Assembly (NCBI GenBank): GCA_017395545.1
Contig: JAFPUF010000019.1
Span: 1 to 64,000, forward strand
DNA from: Treponema sp.
GTDB lineage: Bacteria; Spirochaetota; Spirochaetia; Treponematales; Treponemataceae
DNA: 64,000 nt
Reading direction: 5' to 3'
The position numbers were made by a program, and so were the translations under genes. Positions 1-8,956 of the stretch are shown here, in pieces. The notes under the pieces are model-generated. The model was not told the origin of the DNA. It searched no databases and saw nothing but the letters and a program-made list of their open reading frames with translations. Every line of letters begins with the position of its first letter. The stretch's first letter is position 1.

Positions 1-58
1 CAGAGTCAATGTGGGCACTGATACCGATATTACGTACTTTGGTAATATCAAAAGCCAT
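1..58 (-). CDS. fusA: Elongation factor G, N-terminal fragment
   Basis: Only the first 19 codons are in the window; the gene runs off the left edge. The translation begins MAFDITKVRNIGISAHIDS, the N-terminus of ribosomal translocase EF-G leading into its GTP-binding P-loop (AHIDSGKT, cut off at the edge). A GAGG Shine-Dalgarno lies 8-9 nt upstream of the ATG (complement of 67-70). EF-G drives GTP-dependent translocation of mRNA and tRNA on the ribosome. Spirochaetes often carry more than one EF-G, so this could be a paralogue rather than the principal copy. Confidence 0.85.
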   Translation of the reverse strand, partial: MAFDITKVRNIGISAHIDS

Positions 59-142
59 ATTGTTTACCTCTCAAAAAAGAATTTCCAAAAATAGATTTAT
101 CGGCCTAGTATATAGAAATTCGGGTGCTTGTTCAATAGGGAG

Positions 143-170
143 TTGAAAAATGAGAGATTTGCGTTATAAT
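143..170 (+). promoter_or_regulatory. Sigma-70 type promoter for the 995-aa lipoprotein gene
   Basis: TTGAAA at 143-148 and TATAAT at 165-170 are separated by 16 bp, a near-consensus housekeeping promoter. The predicted start site leaves a leader of roughly 30 nt containing a GAGGA Shine-Dalgarno before the ATG at 210. This is the conventional leadered architecture, unlike many other genes in the window. Confidence 0.7.
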
Positions 171-209
171 TATATTAAGAATATTCTAAGATAAAAAAAG
201 AGGACGCTC

Positions 210-3197
210 ATGAAAAAAGTAAATCTCACCCGACACCTGAGAAATTTTAGTTTCATAAGAAAAATTACAAAACACCTCCCCACCATGGCTGCAGGATTTT
301 TAATCTGTATGTCGCTGTTCACTTCGTGTGAAAATTTTATGGACAGCACTGAGCTTAAAAAGAAGATTGCCGAGGAGATTGAATGGGCGAATAAAAACTC
401 ACTCAAAGTAGAAATAGCCACTTCAAATACATTACAGGGTACAATTTCTCCGGTAGGGCTGCAATCAATAAAAGTCGGTGAAACCATAAACATCGAATTC
501 CGCATGAATCCGAGCTATACATTCAGCAGGTTTGAAGTTATTGATAAATCTACATACGGAATTTTAAAAGATGCAGTCGAATTTTCAGAAATCGATGAAA
601 GACCCAGCGGAAACATGACACTTTTCAAAACGACAGCAAAACTTCTTGTTGAAAATGAAAACCTCCTGATTACACCAGTCTGTGGACTTAAAAGCGATGC
701 AAACCCGCCGGAAATCATTTCAGACACTTTCCTGTTTGCCAAAGATAAAGACAATTTTGACAGTCAGAACTACTGCTGCTCAACCAGCGACTACTACTTA
801 TGGAGCAATACAGACCTCATAAAAAACCACATAAAAGACAGCCTTTATTTCAACTTCAACATTCTTGAAGCAGAATCCTCTGTCAGTCAGATTTACATTA
901 TGGAATACTATGATAGAGAATATGGTAACAACTATAAAGATGCAAAAATAACACCTTTGGTAACCCAGACAAAGATTTCAGAATTCAATGTTTCTTTCGA
1001 TTACAAACTGCAGTCTGACTCTGACGGACTTATTATTCTCAAAATTTTTGCTTTGGACTCCGGACAGAATAAAAGCGAGCCTAAGACCGTTTATGTCTCA
1101 AAAGACACCGCCATGACGGCCAATTTTTATTTGATCAATTTTCATGGAAACTACAGGGAACCCGGAACGACGACAGTACTTACAGATGTAAACGATTTCG
1201 GCGGCAGCAGCGGGTATTGCACAACCTCTCAACTTCCTTCAAAGGTTTTGAACTCAGACGGTTCCCTCGATATGAGTTTCAGATTCTACGCAACTAGAGA
1301 CAGATTTTATTATGACGACACATATCCTGAAAATCTTATATTTAAGTATGCATATTCAAATGACAGGGAAAAGCTCGACAACATTGCAATGGAACCCATT
1401 GTTTTTGCCGAAAACGATTCTTACAAGGATGTTTCGATAAAGGTTCCTGACACAACAAAAAAAACATACATAAAAATCTACGGAGAAGACGCTATCGGAA
1501 ATTCAAGGTCTGAATATTTCGAAATTCCAGCCGTTCCTAAAATTCTTTCAGGCTATGTAGTAACTGAAACTTCCAGTTCTGGCGGTTACAGTTACAAAAG
1601 GCTTAAAACAAATTTTACAGAGCAGGAAGACAGCGACAGCACTATTTACAAAATGCTTTATACCCATACCACAAGCACAATAACAAATGACGACTGGGAA
1701 ATCGTAAAAAAATCAGCATATTTTTCTACATTTTCAGAATCAGTCGTAGGAAGCTACAGCCCGACATCATACAACGAACTCACACAGACACCTTTCTACG
1801 CCCGTCTGGTCTACAAATATTCTGATTACGAAGGAAATGACAGATACATTTACGGGATGATTTCTGACGAACAGACTGCAAAATTAACAAGTGCAACCTA
1901 CACCGCCCCGGAAGCCGCTATGACTATAACGGCACAGGAAAAAGACACTCACAAAATATCTGTTCAGATTTCAGAAGGCTCACTTGCAAATTATGAATGT
2001 TTCTTTATCAAAAATGACAACATTGGAATATATCAGTTCAACGAAACAGGATTGGCAGAGTTTGAAGTTCCGACATCTGTATTTTACACTATAAACAATT
2101 CCAGAACAGAACGCACATTCAGCCTTTACGGCGTAAATGAAGGAAAAGAAAGCGAGGCAAAAACATTCACAATCTCAGAGACAGACTCAAGCATCGTTGA
2201 CAATGTAGCTCCGACACTCCCGGATGAACTGGACAGCGACAAAAGAGATTATACAGGCCAGAAACTTGCAGTTAAAATTTCAGACACAGGCGACGGACTC
2301 CCAAACTGGCAAACAGTAACGATAAAGTATGAGTCAAAAGATATGACTCATTCTTCAGAAAAAGCAGAATATTTATATTCAGGTGACACTACACTGAATA
2401 TTCCGATTGCTCATCTTCCAGACAGTACAAAATACAACATAACATTTTCAGTCTCCGACTCTAAAGGAAACACAACCACAAAGACTTTTGATTTTATGAA
2501 AGATAACAGATACATCGGTTTTTACGGGCAAAATGCCAAAATGTACACTGCCCCTCAGGCATCTGCCGGATACTTTCAGTTCTATTATATGTATGATGAT
2601 TACTCAAGCAAAGACTGGGAGCCTTACATTGAGTATGACTCTATCGGAGATTCCGGCACATCATGGACAAAAGTAACTGATTATGTCAGTTCATCCCATC
2701 AGATGAGCTGGAGCAGTTATTCAGCCCCGTACAGCAAATATCCACTTTACGCTTTCAACAAGAAAAACGGCTCCGATGTCTCAGAACATGCCTTTATACG
2801 CCTTTATATCAGCGAAGAGGTATATTCTGGATGGTACTTCGGAGGCCCATTCTATTTTTATACGGGACTAAGAACTACAACAGCATCCATGACCGTAAAA
2901 GACATACAGGAAACTCTATATGGTGCAAACATTTACTGTGACAAACCTTTCTATGTACATACACTTCACAATAAAATAAATTATGGCAGCGATGTAACAG
3001 AATGGGAAACTCATTGTACAAGCGACATGGTTGCAGCCTGTGCATGCAAAACAACAGGCGATTACTCGCAAACGCCATATCACTTTGCCCTCACTCCAGA
3101 ACAGTTCAAATATAGTATTCCTGAAGAAGACTATTATGTCACAATCGTACACTTCGCAGACGGCTCGTCATGCATCGGCACTGTAAAACAAAAATAA
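210..3197 (+). CDS. Large surface lipoprotein of unknown function (995 aa)
   Basis: The N-terminus has a basic region, a hydrophobic stretch and a lipobox-like LFTSC with the lipidated cysteine at about residue 40, so a type II signal peptide is predicted. The n-region is long; an internal Met at about residue 26 could be an alternative start, but GAGGA lies about 8 nt before the ATG at 210 and supports the longer form. The rest is rich in Ser, Thr, Tyr and Asp, with no membrane segment, and reads like a series of beta-sandwich modules (for example the stretch after residue 75, ISPVGLQSIKVGE). I do not recognise the family. It is followed after 28 bp by another lipoprotein gene, probably in the same transcript, so the pair may be a surface or adhesion module. 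Confidence 0.75.
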   Translation: MKKVNLTRHLRNFSFIRKITKHLPTMAAGFLICMSLFTSCENFMDSTELKKKIAEEIEWANKNSLKVEIATSNTLQGTISPVGLQSIKVGETINIEFRMNPSYTFSRFEVIDKSTYGILKDAVEFSEIDERPSGNMTLFKTTAKLLVENENLLITPVCGLKSDANPPEIISDTFLFAKDKDNFDSQNYCCSTSDYYLWSNTDLIKNHIKDSLYFNFNILEAESSVSQIYIMEYYDREYGNNYKDAKITPLVTQTKISEFNVSFDYKLQSDSDGLIILKIFALDSGQNKSEPKTVYVSKDTAMTANFYLINFHGNYREPGTTTVLTDVNDFGGSSGYCTTSQLPSKVLNSDGSLDMSFRFYATRDRFYYDDTYPENLIFKYAYSNDREKLDNIAMEPIVFAENDSYKDVSIKVPDTTKKTYIKIYGEDAIGNSRSEYFEIPAVPKILSGYVVTETSSSGGYSYKRLKTNFTEQEDSDSTIYKMLYTHTTSTITNDDWEIVKKSAYFSTFSESVVGSYSPTSYNELTQTPFYARLVYKYSDYEGNDRYIYGMISDEQTAKLTSATYTAPEAAMTITAQEKDTHKISVQISEGSLANYECFFIKNDNIGIYQFNETGLAEFEVPTSVFYTINNSRTERTFSLYGVNEGKESEAKTFTISETDSSIVDNVAPTLPDELDSDKRDYTGQKLAVKISDTGDGLPNWQTVTIKYESKDMTHSSEKAEYLYSGDTTLNIPIAHLPDSTKYNITFSVSDSKGNTTTKTFDFMKDNRYIGFYGQNAKMYTAPQASAGYFQFYYMYDDYSSKDWEPYIEYDSIGDSGTSWTKVTDYVSSSHQMSWSSYSAPYSKYPLYAFNKKNGSDVSEHAFIRLYISEEVYSGWYFGGPFYFYTGLRTTTASMTVKDIQETLYGANIYCDKPFYVHTLHNKINYGSDVTEWETHCTSDMVAACACKTTGDYSQTPYHFALTPEQFKYSIPEEDYYVTIVHFADGSSCIGTVKQK

Positions 3198-3225
3198 CAC
3201 CACCCCAGGAGAAAAAACACACATC

Positions 3226-5067
3226 ATGAAAAAAGTTTACGCATTATTTCTTCCGCTTCTGCTGACCGTCCTTAACTGCAAGGTTGAGACAGTAGAAGTT
3301 ATAAAAGAACCTCAGGACTCGGCTCAGACGACAGCCGTGCCGACAAAAATCTATACTGTGTCTTACGAAAGTGAGTTCGGGACAGCCCCTGATTCCTTTA
3401 TGTGCCAGGACGGCTATCGGCTTTTGGGAGAAGAACTTCCAGTTCTTTCAGACACTACTACGCACAAATTCAAAGGCTGGTACTCAGAACAGAAGAAAAT
3501 CGAAAACGGCTCGAAAGTCGAAGGAAACCTTACCCTTAAGGCTGTCTGGGAAAGATATGCATATTCGATAAACTATGATTTATCGGAGGTTACCTCTGCC
3601 CCGGAAAATCCAAATCCAGTCAATTACACCCAGGACATCCTGCCGCTGACTTTAACGCCTCTTTCAGACATTGGAGACTATAAATTCTTCGGCTGGGCAG
3701 ACGAGGAAAACGCTCTCGTAACGGAAATTACCAGTGACTCAGCGGCGGACTTGCACCTTCATGCACTGTGGAGCATTTCATCTGATGTACTGGGAATTCA
3801 CACAGCTTATTACAAAGTAAATCACTGGCTTCAGAATATAGAAGACGACGAATACACCCTTTCAAAAACAGAGTATCTTGAAGGAAATATAAACGACCAG
3901 ACAAAAGCAAAGGCTTTATCAATTGGGCATTTTGAAACAAAAACATTCCATCAGGAAAAGCTACTGGAAAACGACACTGTTGTGAATATTTACTATGACC
4001 GGGAAATCATTAACGCAAAGTTTTGCGTGGAGTATTTTTACAGGATATTTTCAAGCCTTTATAATCGTGAAACCTTTTACTTTGAATACGAGCTATTTTC
4101 GTATGCTCTCAGTTCAAGGGATGAAATCCCAGTAATTGGCAAATATGGCGAAAAAATAAAATTCCCTGACATAAATACAAAAGAAGGTTTTACAATCGAT
4201 GAAGAAGAAAAAGAAAAGTTTGAAAAACAACATTTATTTTTCGATGAAAACACAAAGAACGAAACATTCTTTATAGCCGCATTTTCACCCAAAGAATTTT
4301 ATTGCACAGACGCTTCAGAATATTACCCCTCAACTTTACTTATTCCTGTAAATTATCGGGATTTTAAGGGATTTGACGAAACTGGAACCAAAGGCGGTTT
4401 TGTTACCCAAGAACAGGCCTCCCTTTACGGCTCCCCTTTTGTCGCTGGACACGGACACCCTGATTTCAGGATTAATGGAACAGGAAGTCAGAAAGAGACC
4501 GGCATCGTAAAAAACTTTTTGAATTCAAATGAAAAGCCGGTATTCAACACTTCAACATATTATGGAATAACACAGACTTCTTTCGATATGTGGTTCAATG
4601 ATACGCAAGGAATAAATATCCGTATTCCCTCCACGTTAGTTCTAAAATTAGTTGATACCAGCTACTATTCTGCACCATTCTACCTGTTCAAAAGTGGTGA
4701 TGAATTCGATCCAATACACAATACAGGCTTTGGAAAAAATTCTGCAGAATCAGATTCAGATCTCAATCCACACATTAATAGTGGCTGGACTAGTGAAATC
4801 GAATTTTGGTTCGAATATCACGGCGGTCAATCCGAAATGGAAATAAGCCACACTGATGACTGCTGGGTATTTGCAAATGGAATACTAGTTTTAGATTCTG
4901 GTGGTATTGGCGGCAAAGAAACCAACCGAATTTGTTTTAATGAAGATAATGTACAAGACAGCTTTATCCAGATAAAAATTTTCACAGCTAACCGTAATTT
5001 CACAGAATCAGTATTCTCAATAAAACTATCAGGTTTCGGTCCTATTTGTTTCCCCCTCCTCCGATAA
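3226..5067 (+). CDS. Lipoprotein with InlB-type repeats and a C-terminal fibro-slime domain
   Basis: The signal peptide ends in LTVLNC (cysteine at residue 18). Asn at -1 is unusual for a lipobox, but spirochaete lipoboxes are relaxed. Residues about 40-110 and 111-185 are two Listeria-Bacteroides (InlB B) repeats with the typical 'FKGWYSE...LTLKAVW' and 'FFGWADE...LHLHALW' patterns. A third, more MucBP-like unit (YYKVNHWLQNIEDDEYTL ... VVNIYYDR) follows at about 190-265. From about residue 373 to the end it matches the fibro-slime domain: an initial NYRDFKGFD, central F-x-W-F-N-D-T, then a block containing TDDCWVFANGILVLDSGG and a final S-x-F-S-I. Proteins of this kind are surface-exposed and often implicated in adhesion or carbohydrate contact. 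An AGGAG lies 14 nt before the ATG. Confidence 0.85.
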   Translation: MKKVYALFLPLLLTVLNCKVETVEVIKEPQDSAQTTAVPTKIYTVSYESEFGTAPDSFMCQDGYRLLGEELPVLSDTTTHKFKGWYSEQKKIENGSKVEGNLTLKAVWERYAYSINYDLSEVTSAPENPNPVNYTQDILPLTLTPLSDIGDYKFFGWADEENALVTEITSDSAADLHLHALWSISSDVLGIHTAYYKVNHWLQNIEDDEYTLSKTEYLEGNINDQTKAKALSIGHFETKTFHQEKLLENDTVVNIYYDREIINAKFCVEYFYRIFSSLYNRETFYFEYELFSYALSSRDEIPVIGKYGEKIKFPDINTKEGFTIDEEEKEKFEKQHLFFDENTKNETFFIAAFSPKEFYCTDASEYYPSTLLIPVNYRDFKGFDETGTKGGFVTQEQASLYGSPFVAGHGHPDFRINGTGSQKETGIVKNFLNSNEKPVFNTSTYYGITQTSFDMWFNDTQGINIRIPSTLVLKLVDTSYYSAPFYLFKSGDEFDPIHNTGFGKNSAESDSDLNPHINSGWTSEIEFWFEYHGGQSEMEISHTDDCWVFANGILVLDSGGIGGKETNRICFNEDNVQDSFIQIKIFTANRNFTESVFSIKLSGFGPICFPLLR

Positions 5068-5079
5068 AACTTCCGCCTG

Positions 5080-5211
5080 AAGTCAACCGAACTTCGAGCA
5101 AAAGTCAATAGGACTACGGACTAAAGTTCACCTGACTTTTGTCCGTAGTTCATTGAACTTTAGTCGAAAACTCACAGGACTTTAGCCCGAAACTCAAAGG
5201 ACTTTAAAACC
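5080..5211. repeat. Six-copy 22-bp degenerate tandem repeat with embedded hairpin
   Basis: Six consecutive 22-bp units start at 5080, 5102, 5124, 5146, 5168 and 5190. They share a pattern of roughly A-A-R-T-C-A then G-A-C-T-T. Units 2-4 also contain a long imperfect hairpin: ACTACGGAC (5113-5121) pairs with GTCCGTAGT (5141-5149), and inner AAAGT pairs with ACTTT around a 7-nt loop. The array fills the convergent intergenic space between the lipoprotein gene and gpmI and does not encode a continued reading frame. Confidence 0.8.
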
Positions 5212-5214
5212 AAT

Positions 5215-5244
5215 AAAAAAAAGCCCCGGAAATCATCCGGAGCC
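5215..5244 (-). terminator. Rho-independent terminator for gpmI
   Basis: Read on the minus strand, GGCTCCGGA pairs with TCCGGGGCT (two G-T wobbles) around a 5-nt loop, followed by a run of seven to eight Ts (A-run at 5215-5222). It lies about 70 bp past the gpmI stop. Confidence 0.8.
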
Positions 5245-5262
5245 TTTGGAAGAAAAAAGGTT

Positions 5263-5314
5263 GCAGGAAAAGAGAAACCTTTGGCAAAAGGTGGCGCTTG
5301 TCCTGCTTTTTTTT
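5263..5314 (+). terminator. Possible branched terminator for the lipoprotein operon
   Basis: GCAGGA (5263-5268) pairs with TCCTGC (5301-5306), and the T8 tract at 5307-5314 follows. Inside, ACCTTT (5277-5282) pairs with AAAGGT (5287-5292), so the structure would be a hairpin on a longer stem. The T tract overlaps the gpmI stop codon on the other strand. Confidence 0.5.
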
Positions 5315-6977
5315 ACTTCAAGTTGATCATTGATTTGTCGTAGTCAGTTGGAGCAACATAGCCCATAAGGTTCATGAGAGTTGCTGGCCAAGAGCTGATT
5401 CCCAAGCCTTCGTTGAGTTTGGTGTTGTCATACTCGCCCTTGTATTCCGGGTCGTAGATGATACCTGGGACCGGGTTCAAGCTGTGAGATGTCTTTGCTT
5501 TTGGCTCACCGCTCTTATCCATTTTGACAGAGCCGTCTTTTGCGTGCTCGTACATGTCGTCTGAGTTTCCGTGGTCAGCTGTGAGACAGAGAATACCGCC
5601 TGCCTCGTCGATTGCGGCCTTTAAGCGACCCAGCTGCAAGTCCATGCCTTCCATAGAGCAGACAACTGCGTTGAATACGCCTGTGTGACCAACCATGTCG
5701 CCGTTCGGGTAGTTGAGGCGGATATGGTCGTATTTGCCAGATTTGATTGCTTCGATTACTTTGTCTGTGATTTCTGCGCACTTCATCCACGGGCGCTGCT
5801 CGAACGGAACGACATCGCTCGGAACTTCGATGTAGTCCTCAAGTTTTTCGTCGAATTTTCCCTGTTTGTTTCCGTTGAAGAAGTATGTTACATGGCCGTA
5901 TTTCTGAGTCTCAGAGATTGCGAGCAATTTTACGCCTGTTTTTGTGAGGTACTCACCCATTGTGCGGTCGATGCTTGGCGGGTTAACGAGGTACTGAGCA
6001 GGAACATGAGCGTCGCCGTCGTATTCCATCATACCTGCGTATTCAACAGCCGGGACTCGAACTCGGTCAAACGGCAAATCACCGCCTTTTGGTGTCTCGA
6101 ATGCACGAGTCATTTCGAGGGCACGGTCGCCGCGGAAGTTGAAGTAGATTACTGAATCTCCGTCTTCGATTGTGCCCACAGCCTTTCCGTCTTTTGCGAT
6201 TACGAACTCATGCATGTCCTGGTCGAGAAGGCCCGGAACTTCTGAGCGGTATGTTTCGATTGCTTTTGTAGCAGATTCAAATTTGCGTCCTTCGCCGAGA
6301 ACATGAGCCTTCCAGCCACGCTCTACCATTGACCAGTCTGCGTTGTAGCGGTCCATTGTCATGTACATTCGTCCGCCGCCAGAAGCAATCTGGTAGTCAC
6401 AGCCAGCGAATGAAGCAAGGAACTCTTCGAGAGGAGTGATATAGTTAAGGGCTGATGTCGGGTCAACATCGCGGCCGTCGAGCAAAGCGTGAACACGGAG
6501 CTTTTTAACGCCGTCTTTGCTTGCCTGTGTAATCATTGCTTTGAGGTGGTCGATGTGAGAGTGAACATTACCGTCAGAGACCAAACCGATGAAGTGCAAT
6601 GTGCCGTTCTTGTCGTTTACATTTTTGACAAGCTTTTTCCAGGTGTCAGCAGCGAACATTGAGCCGTTAGCGATTGACTCACCAACAAGTTTTGCGCCCT
6701 GAGCGAATACACGACCGCATCCCATTGCGTTGTGACCGACCTCTGAGTTACCCATGTCGTCGTCAGAAGGAAGACCAACTGCCGTTCCGTGAGCTTTGAG
6801 CTGTGTATGAGGGCAGTTCTTTGTGAACCAGTCGAGGTACTTCATTTTTGAAGCCTTAACAGCGTCACCCTCTTCGTATTTTCCATAGCCAACGCCGTCC
6901 ATAATTACGAGAACTACAGGACCACGGCGGCCTTTCCAGTTCGGATTTTTTTCAAGTGCATGCATTGTATCTGCCAT
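5313..6977 (-). CDS. gpmI: 2,3-bisphosphoglycerate-independent phosphoglycerate mutase
   Basis: Interconverts 3- and 2-phosphoglycerate in cytoplasmic glycolysis. Residues 25-28 give the metal-binding IMDG, the catalytic phosphoserine sits in MGNSEVGH (Ser at about 78), and a C-terminal TADHGNSDDM provides the second metal cluster; the 554-aa length fits the cofactor-independent family. An open frame extends nine codons further upstream, but AAGGAGATACAA directly precedes the ATG at 6977, so I start there. Upstream lies the decarboxylase gene on the same strand with a 62-bp gap, and a terminator follows the stop. The enzyme is Mn-dependent in the family. Confidence 0.95.
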   Translation of the reverse strand: MADTMHALEKNPNWKGRRGPVVLVIMDGVGYGKYEEGDAVKASKMKYLDWFTKNCPHTQLKAHGTAVGLPSDDDMGNSEVGHNAMGCGRVFAQGAKLVGESIANGSMFAADTWKKLVKNVNDKNGTLHFIGLVSDGNVHSHIDHLKAMITQASKDGVKKLRVHALLDGRDVDPTSALNYITPLEEFLASFAGCDYQIASGGGRMYMTMDRYNADWSMVERGWKAHVLGEGRKFESATKAIETYRSEVPGLLDQDMHEFVIAKDGKAVGTIEDGDSVIYFNFRGDRALEMTRAFETPKGGDLPFDRVRVPAVEYAGMMEYDGDAHVPAQYLVNPPSIDRTMGEYLTKTGVKLLAISETQKYGHVTYFFNGNKQGKFDEKLEDYIEVPSDVVPFEQRPWMKCAEITDKVIEAIKSGKYDHIRLNYPNGDMVGHTGVFNAVVCSMEGMDLQLGRLKAAIDEAGGILCLTADHGNSDDMYEHAKDGSVKMDKSGEPKAKTSHSLNPVPGIIYDPEYKGEYDNTKLNEGLGISSWPATLMNLMGYVAPTDYDKSMINLK

Positions 6978-6999
6978 TTGTATCTCCTTAAAATTATTA

Positions 7000-7039
7000 A
7001 CCAAAGATAACTCAGATTACCACAGATTGACACAGATTT
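7000..7039. repeat. Degenerate copy of the 'CCACAGATTNACACAGATT' interspersed repeat
   Basis: The gap between the decarboxylase and gpmI contains CCACAGATTGACACAGATTT (7020-7039), preceded by a related ACTCAGATTA. It is closely similar to 34371-34391 and to 24272-24290 (the latter inside a gene), suggesting a dispersed repeat family. Confidence 0.6.
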
Positions 7040-8209
7040 CTACATGAAATATGTTTTAATCGGCGGGAAACCGTTGAACTCTACGCTGGCGTAAGTGCTC
7101 GTGTAAGCGCCTGTCGTGAGCCAGTAAAGCCTGTCGCCTGCCTTGAGCGAGAGCGGGAGCTTGTACTTGAAGTCCTCGTACATGATGTCGGCACTGTCAC
7201 AGGTAGGACCTGCAAGAATTACTTCGCCTTCTTTTTCGCCCGGCTTGTCCTTTGAAGAGATTACTGGATATTTCATTGCTTCGTCGAGAGTTTCGATAAG
7301 ACCATTGAATTTTCCTGAGTCCTGATAAACCCATCTCTGCAAAGCCGTGTTGTTCTTTCGGCTTACAAGAACTACTTCGCTTGTAAGAATTCCGCAGTCA
7401 CCGACAAGGGAGCGGCCTGGCTCCAGAATAATCATCGGGATTTCGTCACCAAAGTCATCGTGAAGATATCGTGTGATTTCTGAAGCATATGTTCCAAGTT
7501 CGTTAGCAGGCTGAATGTAGTGAGCCGGGAAACCACCGCCCATATTAATCATTGAAAGACGGATTCCTTCTTCTTCTTCGAGTGAAGAGAAAAGATAAGA
7601 TGCCTTTGCAATAGCGTCGTTCCATGCACCGATATCACGCTGCTGGCTTCCGACATGGAATGATACGCCGTACGGAGTGAGTCCGAGATTCTTTGCCATA
7701 ACAAGCAAATCGTAAGCCATATCAGGGTGACATCCGAATTTGCGGGAAAGCGGCCAGTCGGCACTCTGAGTGTTTTCCATCAGCATTCGCACATAAATCC
7801 GGCTGCCCGGAGCGTTCTCGGCGATTGCCTTGAGGTCGTCCTTTGAGTCAGTTGCGAACATGCGGACACCTTTCTCGTAGAAATATTTGATGTCCTTTGC
7901 TTTTTTGATTGTATTTCCGTAAGAAAGACGGTCTCCCGTAACTCCGATAGAAAGAATCTTATCGAGTTCATAGCGTGATGCGATGTCAAAATTTGAGCCG
8001 AGTTCTGCCAGCATTTTTAAGACAGGCTCGCCCGGATTTGACTTCATAGCATAGTAGATGTGCGCATAAGGAAATGAGTCGCGAAGCTTAATGAAATTGT
8101 ACTTAATCTGTTTAAGATTAATAACGACATTAGGAGTCTCCAGGTCTTTGGAAAACTCAAGAAATCTGTCCCACTCGGAATCAGAAATATAGTCCTCACG
8201 CTTGAACAT
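7040..8209 (-). CDS. Ornithine/lysine decarboxylase-like PLP enzyme (fold type III)
   Basis: A 389-aa alanine-racemase-fold decarboxylase. The PLP lysine lies in YYAMKSNP (Lys56), the phosphate-binding glycine-rich loop reads MINMGGGFP, EPGRSL follows, and GPTCDSAD (Cys337) carries the catalytic cysteine typical of eukaryote-type ornithine decarboxylases rather than DapDC, which usually has EPGR plus a different C-terminal CES motif. It probably makes putrescine or cadaverine. Specificity between ornithine, lysine and meso-diaminopimelate cannot be settled by eye, so no symbol is given. GAGG is 8-9 nt before the ATG. gpmI follows downstream on the same strand. Confidence 0.85.
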   Translation of the reverse strand: MFKREDYISDSEWDRFLEFSKDLETPNVVINLKQIKYNFIKLRDSFPYAHIYYAMKSNPGEPVLKMLAELGSNFDIASRYELDKILSIGVTGDRLSYGNTIKKAKDIKYFYEKGVRMFATDSKDDLKAIAENAPGSRIYVRMLMENTQSADWPLSRKFGCHPDMAYDLLVMAKNLGLTPYGVSFHVGSQQRDIGAWNDAIAKASYLFSSLEEEEGIRLSMINMGGGFPAHYIQPANELGTYASEITRYLHDDFGDEIPMIILEPGRSLVGDCGILTSEVVLVSRKNNTALQRWVYQDSGKFNGLIETLDEAMKYPVISSKDKPGEKEGEVILAGPTCDSADIMYEDFKYKLPLSLKAGDRLYWLTTGAYTSTYASVEFNGFPPIKTYFM

Positions 8210-8389
8210 CAGCGACCTCTGTAAATAAAAATTTGAAAATTTGTAACAGTGAATATAAAGTAAATCAGCGCTATGGTCTATATATTTTTTGAAAAAAATT
8301 CTACTGATTCTCTAATTTTTTTACGTTTTTACAGATATATCTTGCGTGAATTTCTGTTCACTTACTGATTTCAGGTTTATAATCACAGT

Positions 8390-8956
8390 ATGAAATTCCG
8401 CTCAATAAAGAAAATTCTGGAAAGCAAATTTATAACCCGATATAACCTCGAATACGAAACAGAAACAGGAAAAAACAAAGTCTATGAAATGATAAGCCGG
8501 AACCCGGATATAAAAGATTTCGCTCAGCTCCATGACGGGCGGGTCGATGCCGTCGTTATGATACTCCACGACGAAACGGGAGAACAGATTCTTCTGAGCA
8601 GGGAATTCCGCATGGCTGTCGGCGAATGGGTCTACAATTTTCCGGCGGGACTGATTGACGCGGGAGAAGATGCAGCCTCTGCCGCAGGAAGGGAACTCCG
8701 TGAAGAGACAGGCCTTAAACTTTCCCATATTGATGAAATCTGGCTCGAATCCTATTCTGCTGTCGGTTTTTCAAATGAAAAAAATATCGTCGTCACAGGT
8801 ACTGCCTCCGGAGAAATACGCCCTAGCGACTCGGACTTTGAAGAAATCGAAGCGTTCTGGTACACAAAGGCAGAAATCCGCGCGCTTTTAAAAGTCGCCC
8901 GCTTTGCCGCGAGAACCCAGGCTTACTGCGCCCTGTGGAGCAAAAAAGACATTTAG
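8390..8956 (+). CDS. NUDIX hydrolase (ADP-ribose pyrophosphatase-like)
   Basis: The Nudix box GX5EX7REUXEEXGU is complete at about residues 87-109: GLIDAGED, then GRELREETGL. The 188-aa size and N-terminal beta-rich region resemble ADP-ribose or nucleoside-diphosphate-sugar pyrophosphatases; substrate is not identifiable. No Shine-Dalgarno is visible. Instead TATAAT (8378-8383) ends exactly 6 nt before the ATG, which predicts a leaderless transcript. It converges with the next gene and overlaps its stop by 4 bp. Confidence 0.85.
   Translation: MKFRSIKKILESKFITRYNLEYETETGKNKVYEMISRNPDIKDFAQLHDGRVDAVVMILHDETGEQILLSREFRMAVGEWVYNFPAGLIDAGEDAASAAGRELREETGLKLSHIDEIWLESYSAVGFSNEKNIVVTGTASGEIRPSDSDFEEIEAFWYTKAEIRALLKVARFAARTQAYCALWSKKDI

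Noticed and set aside
5080-5211. CRISPR array
   Set aside because: The 22-bp units are contiguous and degenerate, with no unique spacers and no cas genes.
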